This document shows positions 11,531 through 23,200 of a stretch of DNA of 64,000 nt, in pieces (within the stretch, counting starts at the first letter, position 1; the number at the start of each line of letters is the position of its first letter). The notes under the pieces are model-generated. The model made no database searches. It saw nothing but the letters and a program-made list of their open reading frames with translations, and was not told the origin of the DNA. Source of the DNA: Gigantopelta aegis (Eukaryota > Mollusca > Gastropoda > Neomphalida > Peltospiridae); NCBI RefSeq assembly GCF_016097555.1, contig NC_054704.1, forward strand, positions 2,218,961-2,282,960, in the 5' to 3' direction. The translations under genes and the position numbers were made by a program.

Positions 11531-14033
11531 GGAATATTGGAGTATAAACAACATTATTAAATTGTAATATAATCACAACCTTATGTAATTGATTGTCTGC
11601 TCTTCAGTGTTTTGGTTGTGAAGCAAGGTAGGCATATGAAACATACGTTTTGGTGTGTGTGTGAAGGTTTAGTTACCAGTAATAATGCTATTTGCATGGC
11701 TACCTCAGCCCCGATTGACAAATACGTTTTTGGTATGTTCTGGTTTTCCCCACAATGTCTTAGTGTAGTTATGTTTAATAATTTGTTTTAAATGCCAGTG
11801 ATACTATAGAACCAATTTGTTTGTTTTGTTGGATGTTTTATGCTCTCTGTAACAATATTTGAAACTTGAGAATGACAATTCGACAAGTGTTACTGTAAGT
11901 TTAACTGTTGCGATTATCATGATGATGATGAATCGGATAATCATTATGGCACTGGGTCGTCTTGTTTTGCTTCATACACAATATGCCGGTGCTGAGTGAT
12001 GCTCCAAACGTTTTAGGGTAACTAAAATGTGGAGTCCTTCACATGCAAAAAAATTACGTAAATATATAAATTATCGACACATGTATCATAATAATTGGAA
12101 TCACAAACTCATTGGCGTCCCAAACTGCGTTTAGCTAACAACAAAAACACAAATACAATACTTAAAGAAATATTATTGTATATTTTTCAGTTAGTGTACA
12201 TGAAATAAAATATTTTCCAACCAGTTAATGAAAAAATCAACAACATGAACATAAAACAAATGCCTGACGTTTCGCCCCAGTCAGTTCGCCCCCAAACATG
12301 TCAGTTCACCCCGATGTATTACCAGTTAGCCTCCAACGAATTACCAATTCGCCCCTGGGAAAAAAAATGCAATGTAGGTTTTGGTGTGTCTTTGGCTGTG
12401 ACACAAGAGGCGCTATGAGTCAAAATCCCTTTGATTTAGGCTGATCAAAATGTTGTGTATTTCATCCTGAAAGTTTGTTTATATGATGTAGGGACAGTGA
12501 ATACCACTTACACAAACAAGAAGAGGCCACTATCAAAGAAAGGAAAGTGTTTTATAACATATTAATATAATATACTAACTGTAATCACTGTCAGTATGTG
12601 CGTTATAGGTTATTATAGTCTTGATGCTTAATTACTAATTAAATAGGACAATCTGCTCATTCGTTGATCCCTTATCATACTCAGGACAATGAATACACTA
12701 ATTTAAAAACATTAAACAGTGGTCGCTAATCAATTTTCAGTTGACTAGAAACATTCCGTGGTACTAATGATTTAAGCCAGGATGTGACATTCTGACACTT
12801 ATGATCTCCTTAACTAAAAGTCCTTTTTAAATGGAAATGGAGTTTTATCATTTATAGGCTCATTACATATACCGGTAGTAGTATAAGCATGTCAGGCCTA
12901 ATTTTTTTTTTTTTTTAAATATTTGACTTATTAAGTGAAAAGTAAAATGTGCCAGGACGTGACGAAAATGGACATGACTTTTTTAACACTGCAGTAAATT
13001 CCAAAACTCTGCTCTCCTGGTAGAATGTTTGCTTATTGAAATACACTGTTTAACACAATATCCAGTCTATTTGTAAATGCCATATAGCAATTTACTTAAA
13101 AAATATTCTTTATGATGTAGCATTTACTTTTTAAAATTTCAGTACAAGCCAGGACGTGACGAGCCAGGACGTGACCTTTTGTCCAGTTCACTTAAATACA
13201 ACTAATAAATGATATGTATATCAAATACTACTAATGAAACACTGTTAGTTTATGAAACCAATGATATTTACTTGTTTTAAGTGTTTTTATCATCAAAATA
13301 AGTGCATAAAATCCTAATTTTAAATTGAACTGTTGTTAAAAAAAAAATGTTCTCATATAATATTCATATAATATACTTTTATAACCAGTAACCATATCAT
13401 TTGTCAACAAGATTACTTATCCTGATGTTGCTAAGTCTGGTGATATTTGTCCTACCTGTACAATACATGTACAAACTAAAAAGATGAAGTATCTAGGTGC
13501 TACTTTTTCGTTGGCTGTACTGTGTGGCATCAACTTTTGCATTTAGCTCAACATTGATTGTACAAATGTCACTTCATTTCTCATAAATTACATGTCCTGC
13601 ATCAGTAAAGCTTCATTTATAGTTATATCTATGAATGTTCTCCTCAATGCATGTCAAAATTTGTTTTTCAACTTTTATTATTTTAAAATTTCAATTTAAT
13701 TTTTTGAAGTTTGATTTTTTAAAAATGTTTTGAATTTTTTTTAAACATGCATTGAGATGGATATCTACAGATGCACTATCAATGACACTGAATAAGTTTA
13801 TGGTAGGCAAGACATTTAATTTTGAAGAATTCTTGTTTGCAATTTACCATATGTTTTAGAATTAAAATATATTATATTTTGCCTTTTGCTGGTATTTTTA
13901 TGATCATCTAATTTAATTGGAATTCAAAATATGAACCCCAGTCAGTATAGAAATTAGTTTTTGGACAGTTTCTTCTTTCTTTTTATCATTATCTGATAGG
14001 CCAAACTGTCAACAATGCATATTAATATAAACT

Positions 14034-14067
14034 GTTGATGGTTGACAAACTATTGTCAACCATCAAC
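14034..14067. repeat. Perfect 15-bp stem, 4-base loop hairpin
   Basis: GTTGATGGTTGACAA at 14034-14048 and its exact complement at 14053-14067 are separated by ACTA. It lies almost at the midpoint of the 12256-15700 interval. Confidence 0.9.
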
Positions 14068-15413
14068 GACACAATTGATTTGAATTCCTCCAACCCAAGT
14101 TTTATGATCAACATGTATCTTTACCAATTACGTTCTTCACTGGAGAAATGTTGGTTTATATAATTTAATTCATGTTTAGATATCTGCCAAGGAATAAACT
14201 TAAGATTTTAGCAGAACATTCTTTTTGAAGAATTCTTTGACACAATATTTATTGTATGTGTACACCAGTTTGGATTCACAAAATGGAACACTTGGTGTAA
14301 ATACAATATTCCTTAAATTGGTAGATTATCAATAATTCACTGTTTGGTCAAAACATAGAAGCATAGAATTAATTGATAATAGTATTTTTTTTATCTACAT
14401 AATGATAAATCCACGTTAAATATTCGAATATGCTCCCCCGAACGTCCAGTTTCTCCGTTTCAGATTCTTAATGGTGATGGCAAAACTATTGAAAATAAAA
14501 GTAATTTCTTTTAGGTACATGTGCATTCTAGTCAGTTTTGCCAATTTCTTTATGTAGAGAGATTTAATACATTTTTAATCTATACTCAGTTTAACCTGCC
14601 ATCTTGAATGTCACATCCTGGCTCAATGTCACGTCCTGGCTCAAAGTTTGAGGTGGTTATTTTAATCATTTAATACAACCAGTCATCATTATACCTTTTA
14701 TTTATATTTGGAACATTGAGAAGGAGGAGGATTAAAAAGGATTTTTATTTCTGAAAAATAGTTTTTAAATAAAATTAACTTTTATATGTCAAATCAGCCA
14801 GGACGTGACATTATATATTTTGAAAAATAATTTAATATACTAATTATGATATAAAAGAAGGCAAAGTAGTATTTTCATATGTAGTATATTTTAGATGTGA
14901 TATCCTGATACCTAATTTTTAAATTTGACTGACAGTAATGAAATATTACCAAAAAACAAATGTTACGTCCTGACTTACAAAAATTCTTTTTTCAAATACA
15001 ACCGTCATTAAAACCCATAAAACATAAGTAAATTGGCAATAAAAGTATATTTGTATGTGCTTAAGGGTGTTAATTTTAAGTTATAATAATAACTTAGTTT
15101 AACAGTTCATTTTGAAATTTCCACACCCATGGACCAAATACCATGGAATGACCCTAATCAAGATTTTGAAAACAAAATGTTTCCTATTTGGTGTTAGCCA
15201 ACATCATAATAATACAGTATTACCATCAATCCTCAACATATTATGGGAACAAATGCTGATTTTAATCAGAGGCTGTGCCCCCAGTTAGCATGTTTGAACC
15301 CTCGGAATATTTATAAGCTACCAAATAATCAATACCAAACAAACAAAATCCTCAATCCTGATTTTAATCTGAAGCTGGGCCCACAAAGTATTTTATGCCT
15401 GCCTATCTACCAA

Positions 15414-15530
15414 CAAACAAACAAACATAAACCCATGTTGCCCCTTCCCCTCTCCCCCTTAATACCTTTTAAACAAACAAACATAAACCCATGTTGCCCC
15501 TTCCCCTCTCCCCCTTAATACCTTTTAAAC
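15414..15530. repeat. Tandem duplication of a 56-base pyrimidine-rich segment
   Basis: AACAAACATAAACCCATGTT and CCCCTTCCCCTCTCCCCCTT occur twice in direct order, giving a spurious short ORF. Confidence 0.85.
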
Positions 15531-16175
15531 AAACGCATGCGCATAGCAAGAACAAAAACGAAGAAAAGAAAACGAAACAACCTGTGCTAAAATCATCTTT
15601 ATTGGGTTGGGAGGAACTGACAAATAGTTAGGGGCGAACTGACAACCCGTTGGGGGCGAACTGGGACTGGAGGCTAACTGGTTTTTGGGCAAAACGTCTG
15701 GTACCCACATAAAACAAATCCATTGTAGACAACAAAAAGTGTAACACCATTCAGTAAACAGGAAAGTGGTCGTTCCTAATGGTTTTGATATGTTTCGGCC
15801 CCAAACCTGTAAGAGGCCCCATCGACAAACAGGTTCAAAGCATTTCCAAAAGTTATTCTGGATATGTTCTTCATAATTATATAACATTGTTTAGCAATTG
15901 ACCCCTCCATATGACGAGTTAACCACGCCCCCAGTCACACGTGATGCAAGGTTAGACAAACTTTCAATAATGGCTGCCGATTTGCATAGGTTGATAGCAA
16001 AATCAACGGATCTGCCGATTAAGTTTTTGCCTTAATGTATTTAGAAATATCGTTGTTTAATTAAAAAGCTGACAAGAGGAGGCATTCAAGTGTTTCATTA
16101 CAGGGTACATTTATGATGACAACGTGATTTAAATCGACGAAACCATTTTTACTTCAGTATATCGAAGCACAAGAA

Positions 16176-16400
16176 CCCGGAAGTGACGAACGTCGAATGC
16201 AAGCAAAAGATGATTTAAAACATCCTACCGTATACGTTTTTCTTCTTTTTCATCTTAATTTGTGTTGTTGTTGTTCGACTTTTATATTTATGGAATCCCG
16301 ATATGCCGAGGAACAAGTGAATAGAAGGCGCGGTGACTACCCGGCCTCGACTTGTTTAAAACCGTGACGTCTTTATTTTCAGTCGGGTTGCGTCAAATGT
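16176..16400 (+). promoter_or_regulatory. Possible promoter region with ETS/CRE-like motif
   Basis: CCCGGAAGTGACG at 16176-16188 combines an ETS site with a CRE half-site. A locally CpG-richer stretch follows, with a 25-codon frame from ATG 16290 (starts MESRYAEEQVNRR). This is in the right place for a downstream ASXL promoter, but there is no proof. Confidence 0.25.
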
Positions 16401-16847
16401 TTTTTTTGTTTGTTTTTTAAAGGGATTGGGGGGGGGGGGGGGGGGGGGCATGAGCAGTAACATTAAAATACACAGCGTGGGGGAATGCTATTATAATTTT
16501 ATGCACGAAAGGTTACAAAACTATAGCAGGATACAGTTGCATGTGCAAAAATTATGCAAGCAGTGATTTAGATTGTGGGATTGCGAAGTTTATATGGGTG
16601 TATTCTTACATAACTGCACTGCTTGAACCAACCGATATACGGCACTTGCACTATTTATGAAACCAAAGCCATACACGAAGAAAAAAAAATCACAACTGGC
16701 ATAGCCAGAGGGTGAGTTGGTGGGGACCACATCTTTGGGCCTCCAGTTATGTATACTAACATATTGGCCCGTCTTCGTTCTAACAAGACATATTAGGGCT
16801 GTTCACGTTTGGGTGCCCCAACCCCTCTTTATAAAATCAGGCTGTCC

Positions 16848-17801
16848 AGCGCACCCTTTTGAAAAAGTTGGACACAATTAGGAATGAAAATATAGAAAAT
16901 GTAGGACAAAAGTAGGAAAACGTAGAACAAAAGTAGGACAGAAACAGTACGTAGCGACATTATTCATGCTCATATTGAGAAAACACTTTTTTTTGTGGTG
17001 CTCAATTTGTATATGTATTTTGTGTTCTATCAAAAATAATGTGAATCTTATGTAACGGTCACGTTATACAGTTACTTCAAATTACTGTACACTATATTAA
17101 TCAATATACATATTTACATGCATAGGAATGCTGATGCACAGTAAAACAGAGTTAACATGATTAATTTAAGTTTTCTATAATGTATTATAGATTCTGAAGT
17201 CATACATACACATTGTACATTATAATCATGTTAATCATTGGAAAATATGTTGGCTTTGAGGGTGTAATTTTAATATGTTGAGATTATATGGTGCCACAAA
17301 TTGGGAATGAATGAATGTTTAACGACACCTCAGCACGAAAAATACATCGGCTATTGGGTGTCAAACTATGGTAATGCAAATAAATAAAGTGATGGTCAAC
17401 ATCAATATAAAAATTCAAGACTTAAACAAAAACAGTGTAAAGAACTGTGCAAAAACGCAAATATCACAGAATTTTACGGATACTGAATTTTACTCAAAAC
17501 TTCAATTTTGTCGTGTATTGGCCATTCTCAAAGAGAATGTTACACCCCTGCACCACGGTGAGGTTACAGCACACGCAGGGGCCACAAATTGTGAGATATA
17601 TCGTGCTGCGAAGAATTTTTTTTAATAATTCCCATAACTGATGACTTTTATAACACAAGGAATATGCACACTTTAACAGCAATTTGTGGCATTTTCAAAC
17701 AAAAAAGTAAGAAAAACTAAGTATTCTGAAGAAAAAGTAGGAAAAATAGAACAAAGACCAAAAAGTACGAAAAAGTAGAATCGTTGGACAGCCTGTAAAA
17801 T
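16848..17801. mobile_element. Possible small DNA element with AGGCTGTCCA inverted ends
   Basis: AGGCTGTCCA near 16842-16852 is mirrored by TGGACAGCCT near 17787-17797. Both subterminal zones are rich in GTAGGAAAA/GTAGGACAAAA words. A SINE-tail fragment lies inside at 17307. No ORF of note. Confidence 0.45.
17307..17375 (-). mobile_element. SINE/LINE tail fragment
   Basis: On the minus strand: TAGTTTGACACCCAATAGCC ... GTCGTTAAACATTCATTC, a tail type shared with molluscan SINEs. It lies inside the 16848-17801 inverted-repeat element. Confidence 0.7.
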
Positions 17802-18232
17802 ATTAGCCAATTAAGCCAGTACAACACAGTGTTTAAATAAATTATAAACTCATGTGTTGCGGCAACAACTGTTGGGAATCAAACTTGAAGCTTCTGGCCC
17901 CCACAACCCAATCTCACCCCCCCCCCCCCATTAGTTATCCTACTGTCACACAAAATGTACTCACAAAGCTTTTTCTGTTCTAGAGGCACAGGCAGATAAA
18001 AAATAGTAATAAATATTATAAGACAACCCATGCCTACAGAATAATAATAATACAAAATAAAAATTTAATTTAAAAAATCTATATATTAAAAAAAAAGAAA
18101 GAGGCAAAATTATATATATAACATGAAACTAAACCACAGATTGCAGTTCGCATAATTTGTTTTAATATTTATTATGAGAATACTTCCTAACATTTTCTTT
18201 TTTCTCAAAGAGAGGGTCTTTACGTATGTATG

Positions 18233-20100
18233 ATACGTATGATGCTTGTAACTGTCTGGTTTTGTTTCAGCTGTATGATGCTTGTAACTGTCTGGTTTTG
18301 TTTCAGCTGTATGGTGCTTGTAACTGTCTGGTTTTGTTTCAGCTGTATGATGCTTGTAATCAGTCTGGTTTTGTTTCAGCTGTATGATGCTTATAACTGT
18401 CTGGGTTTGTTTCCGCTGTATGATGCTTGTAACTGTCTGGTTTTGTTTCAGCTGTATGATGCTTGTAACTGTCTGGGTTTGTTTCCGCTGTATGATGCTT
18501 GTAACTGTCTGGTTTTGTTTCAGCTGTATGATGCTTGTAACTGTCTGGTTTTGTTTCAGCTGTATGATGCTTGTAATCAGTCTGGTTTTGTTTCAGCTGT
18601 ATGATGCTTGTAATCAGTCTGGTTTTGTTTCAGCTGTATGATGCTTGTAACTGTCTGGGTTTGTTTCCGCTGTATGATGCTTGTAACTGTCTGGTTTTGT
18701 TTCAGCTGTATGATGCTTGTAACTGTCTGGTTTTGTTTCAGCTGTATGATGCTTGTAATCAGTCTGGTTTTGTTTCCGCTGTATGATGCTTGTAACTGTC
18801 TGGTTTTGTTTCCGCTGTACGATGCTTGTAATCAGTCTGGTTTTGTTTCCGCTGTATGATGCTTGTAACTGTCTGGGTTTGTTTCCGCTGTATGATGCTT
18901 GTAACTGTCTGGTTTTGTTTCAGCTGTATGATGCTTGTAACTGTCTGGGTTTGTTTCCGCTGTATGATGCTTGTAACTGTCTGGTTTTGTTTCAGCTGTA
19001 TGATGCTTGTAATCAGTCTGGTTTTGTTTCCGCTGTATGATGCTTGTAACTGTCTGGTTTTGTTTCCGCTGTACGATGCTTGTAATCAGTCTGGTTTTGT
19101 TTCCGCTGTATGATGCTTGTAACTGTCTGGGTTTGTCTCAGCTGTGTGATGCTTGTAACTGCCTGGTTTTGTCTCAGCTGTATGGTGCTAGTAGCTGTCT
19201 GGTTTTGTCTCAGCTGTGTGATGCTTGTAACTGTCTGGTTTTGTCTCAGCTGTGTGATACTTGTAACTGTCTGGTTTTGTCTCAGCTGTGTGATACTTGT
19301 AACTGTCTGGTTTTGTCTCAGCTGTGTGATGCTTGTAACTGTCTGGTTTTGTCTCAGCTGTATGATGCTTGTAACTGTCTGGTTTTGTTTCAGCTGTATG
19401 ATGCTTGAAACTGTCTGGTTTTGTTTCCGCTGTATGATGCTTGTAACTGTCTGGTTTTGTTTCAGCTGTATGATGCTTGTAATCAGTCTGGTTTTGTTTC
19501 CGCTGTATGATGCTTGTAACTGTCTGGTTTTGTTTCCGCTGTATGATGCTTGTAACTGTCTGGGTTTGTTTCAGCTGTATGATGCTTGTAACTGTCTGGT
19601 TTTGTTTCCGCTGTATGATGCTTGTAATCAGTCTGGTTTTGTTTCCGCTGTATGATGCTTGTAACTGTCTGGTTTTGTTTCAGCTGTGTGATGCTTGTAA
19701 CTGACTGGTTTTGTTTCAGCTGTATGGTGCTTGTAACTGTCTGATTTTGTCTCAGCTGTGTGATGCTTGTAACTGTCTGGTTTTATCTCAGCTGTGTGAT
19801 GCTTGTAACTGCCTGGTTTTGTCTCAGCTGTATGGTGCTAGTAGCTGTCTGGTTTTGTCTCAGCTGTGTGATGCTTGTAACTGTCTGGTTTTGTCTCAGC
19901 TGTGTGATACTTGTAACTGTCTGGTTTTGTCTCAGCTGTGTGATGCTTGTAACTGTCTGGTTTTGTCTCAGCTGTGTGATGCTTGTAACTGTCTGGTTTT
20001 GTCTTAGCTGTATGATGCTTGTAACGGTCTGGTTTTGTTTCAGCTGTATGATGCTTGAAACTGTCTGGTTTTGTTTCAGCTGTATGATGATTGTAACTGT
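18233..20100 (+). repeat. 36/37-bp minisatellite of acceptor-like units before ASXL exon A
   Basis: About 50 units reading CTGTATGATGCTTGTAACTG then TCTGGTTTTGTTTCAG. The 37-base variant has TAATCAGTCTGG. Units differ mainly at TTTCAG/TTTCCG/TCTCAG and TATGATG/TGTGATG. Each CAG unit contains a branch-point-like TTGTAAC and a pyrimidine-rich acceptor about 20 bases later. The long frames on both strands (up to 181 codons) are repeat artefacts. Confidence 0.97.
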
Positions 20101-20124
20101 GAGCCCACTGAGCGATGGCTGAAG

Positions 20125-20213
20125 GATGGATTCATCAACGACTCGAGCGACCTCTGGTGTCTTGTCAGCAGCAGGGAGAACCATCCGACAGTCTCTCCGC
20201 ACCAAGGCCAGGA
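20125..20213 (+). CDS. ASXL: ASXL exon A (first recognisable exon)
   Basis: The donor GTAAGT at 20214 is strong and leaves phase 1, which joins in frame to exon B. The reading frame gives '[13 protein letters not shown]', a basic segment. An in-frame TGA at 20120-20122 means the acceptor must lie after it. Candidates are AAG at 20122-20124, which has a weak pyrimidine tract, or the better tract ending in CAG at 20168. A 36-bp minisatellite rich in acceptor-like TTTTGTTTCAG ends about 25 bases upstream. A start at the ATG at 20126 is possible but less likely than an internal exon. Confidence 0.6.
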
Positions 20214-23200
20214 GTAAGTAATTAGTGTGGTTTGTAAATGCACTGTCTGCTTACAATACAATTATTTGCTTTAAATGGTCTCAAATACAGTACATTTTTA
20301 GTGGCAGAATTCTGTAAGTTGTAGGATCAGGAAAGGACATCAAAGAACATTATTTAACCACTGGCTATTAATCACATGGTATTGGTAGGTCTTCAGTCAT
20401 TACATTATTTGGTATGACTTCAAATCAGCCCTATGAGGTATTTGTATATTGCTGTGTTACCAGGCCTTGACCATAAACCTTTTTAGTGGTAGCCCTGAGT
20501 AAAAATTGGTAGGCCCATAATTTTAATAATTTTTTTAAAAAGGGAGAGAAAAAACCCAAAAACACTTTTACTCCTAAGCAATATACTTGATGTACATGAT
20601 TGTAATAATTAATGTACGTATGATGTTTGTGTTCTAGACCAGCTGCTTCCGAAGAACAATGTGGTTGGTGTTAAGTCCGGTCTGCTGTCCAAGTCGCTGG
20701 CCTCGCACGCACAACAGGCCAAGTCTGTGTCGAGCAAGGTGAACAACACGTCGGCAGCAACAACGGCCCGGTCCATTCTCACATCGAGGGTAGGCCTGCC
20801 GCCTAAAACCCAGACTTTGAGAGAACTGCTGGCATCAACACCGGGATTTAGCATGAAGGTATGACTCCAGTACCTCTTCACCTAAGGCCTTGTCTCTGTC
20901 CCTGTTCGAACTATTGGATGTCAAATGCAGCTTCGTGGGTGTTTTTTTTTTGGACAAAACATTTCCACAGTGAATTTCAAGTTCACAATGGTCAATTGTT
21001 TTTATCTTTATAGAGCTCAGTAACCACAGTACAAAGGCAATGTTTGTCTGTTTACAACTAGATCTGAGAAACAACATATCAGCTTCAATTTGTTTATTTT
21101 CTCACCAGAGGTGGGGAAAAAATAAAATTGTCAATCGTAATATCATCACTACCGGGGTGGGGGAAGAAAGGGAAAAAAATACAAATTACTAAATCAATCA
21201 AATGGCAATATTTGCCACATTTGCGTCACACGAGGGTGCTGAAATCAGTACCTTGTGTGGCCAGCAGCAGCAGCAATCACTGTGCGACATCTCCTTGGCA
21301 TAAATTGAATGAGTCTCTGAATCCGGGCATGTGGAATCCTAGCCCATTCTTCTTGCAGTGCATGTGACATTTGTGGAAGCATCTGAGGCTCCGGGTCACG
21401 CTGGCTTACATGTCTAGCGATCTTGATGGCCATGGCAGCACATTAATGTTCTCATTCTGTAGGAAATCCATGTACCGTATGCGGCCTGGCATTGTCCTGC
21501 TGAAAGAGTTCTCTCTATCGATCCAAAATGGGAAGCATGTGATGGCGAAGAATTTTATCCTGGTAGCATACAGCTGTCAGGTTGCAAGTTAGAACACAAG
21601 TTCACGTCTGCCAGTGTATGAGATGGTTCCCCACATCATGACACTCCCTACACCGAATCTGTCAACTTGGGCGACACAGTTGTTGGCAAAACGTTCATTG
21701 CAGCGTCTGTAAACACGTCGGCCATCACATCGCTGTAGAAGGAAATGTGACTTGCCACTGAACCATACACGCCACCAGTTTACCAAGTTCCACCCCTGTA
21801 CATTCGTGCACCAGTGAACACATAAATGTCGATGTTGACATCGCAGGACGAGCGCCAACATACGATCTCCTAGCCCGTAAACCAGCTTCTCGAAGTCGGT
21901 TCCGAATGGTTTGTGCAGACACCCTTCTCAAACCAGGTATGCGTCCAGCAGTGTTCGTTGCTGTTTGCAGTTCGATGACGCAAGTGCAGAACCCGGATGT
22001 AGCGATCTTGTGCTGCAGTTGTTATGCGAGGTTTTCCACTTCTGGGTCGGTCTTCAGCTGATTGAAACTGCTGGTACCTGTACCAGAGACGTGAAATGGA
22101 CGTTCATGTGGCGTGTGACTGCTAACTGCGATTCACCTAACTGGAATTGCCTATTGCAATGTTTCGATTCGGCAGGCTTAGTCTTGGCATCTTGTAACTC
22201 GTCTGCGTCGAAATGGAAATGAGGCATCATTGCGAGCATTGCAGCTTTAAATACCCATCACTACCCCTAATCTTTTCCCCGAGTTTCACGTGCATTCGCC
22301 AAAATTGACCATTTCACGCCAATTTCCTGCAATTGTCGCACAACGTGCGTTAAATTTGTTTTAGGGTGCATTTGGGCATGCTGTCCCATTTCAGGAACAT
22401 TAACAAACATGGTCATTCAGCAACATTATACAAAACAAATTTATTTTGTAAAATCAAACACTTTTCTTCTTTCCCTATCACCTATGCGTTTCTTTTTTGA
22501 CAGTATATTTTACACATTGGAATAAATAATATTTTAAAAAAAGAAATGAAGAATTTTAACATATATCTTTAAAAAGTACGAGTATTCAGTACTGTGTCAT
22601 GGAAATTAATAAAAGGTGACACCGTTGAAGCGTTCCGACACATTGAGCTAGCACACGTTTAGACTAAACAATTAATAACGTTGTCTCTGATTGGATGACA
22701 TTTGACCTCTACTGGCTCTATAAATATTCTGCTCACATCCCACGTGTAACAAAAAAGGTGGAAACCTTTTTATAATTTTAAAGTCCTTTATAATTATTGG
22801 ATACATTACATTGAACAGTCAACAATAAATACATTTATAGATTATTTCAGTATATTTCATGCTATTTCAAGCAGTTTGTATTGCACAAAAACCTCTTGCC
22901 TGAGCTCGGCCTCGGGACAGTTGACCGTACAGAGTTCCGTACACAGGTGTTGACAGGTTTTCATTGTAACCAGTTGCAAACTCTGGGTCCTTTGTTTTAA
23001 TTGGGAGTGTATTACCTCGATAGCTTTCTCACCAAGAATGGTGTTATTGTTAACGTCTGTTTAATCTCATGACCAGCTTAGCGGTTTTGACAAATGTCTA
23101 GCCTAGTCGCAGTGGACTGATACTACCGTAGGTCCGTCCAACTTATGGCCGACTTTAAAATCACAGGCATCTGAAACACCAGTCATATTGACCACTATTT

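Larger units (their letters stand above)
12256..15700. mobile_element. Interval bounded by inverted AGTTCGCCCC-type repeats (possible non-autonomous DNA element)
   Basis: Left block 12262-12360 starts TGACGTTTCGCCCCAGTCAG and repeats AGTTCGCCCC/AGTTAGCCTCC. Right block 15595-15700 carries the same modules on the opposite strand (GGGGCGAACTGACA, GGAGGCTAACTGG, GGGCAAAACGTC). The 3.2-kb interior has no ORF but holds eight copies of a 13-base motif and a perfect hairpin near its centre. Boundaries and target duplication are not resolved. Confidence 0.5.

Noticed and set aside
15968..16040. ATGGCTGCCGATTTGC... 20-codon frame as first exon of ASXL
   Set aside because: The frame stops quickly, there is no HARE-HTH similarity, and no donor gives a phase that can be verified.
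18230..20205. Long frames on both strands (up to 181 codons), rich in 'CLSCVMLVTVWF' or 'QLRQNQTVTSI'
   Set aside because: They exist only because the 36-base unit is a multiple of three. They break wherever a 37-base unit occurs and have no non-repeat coding flank.
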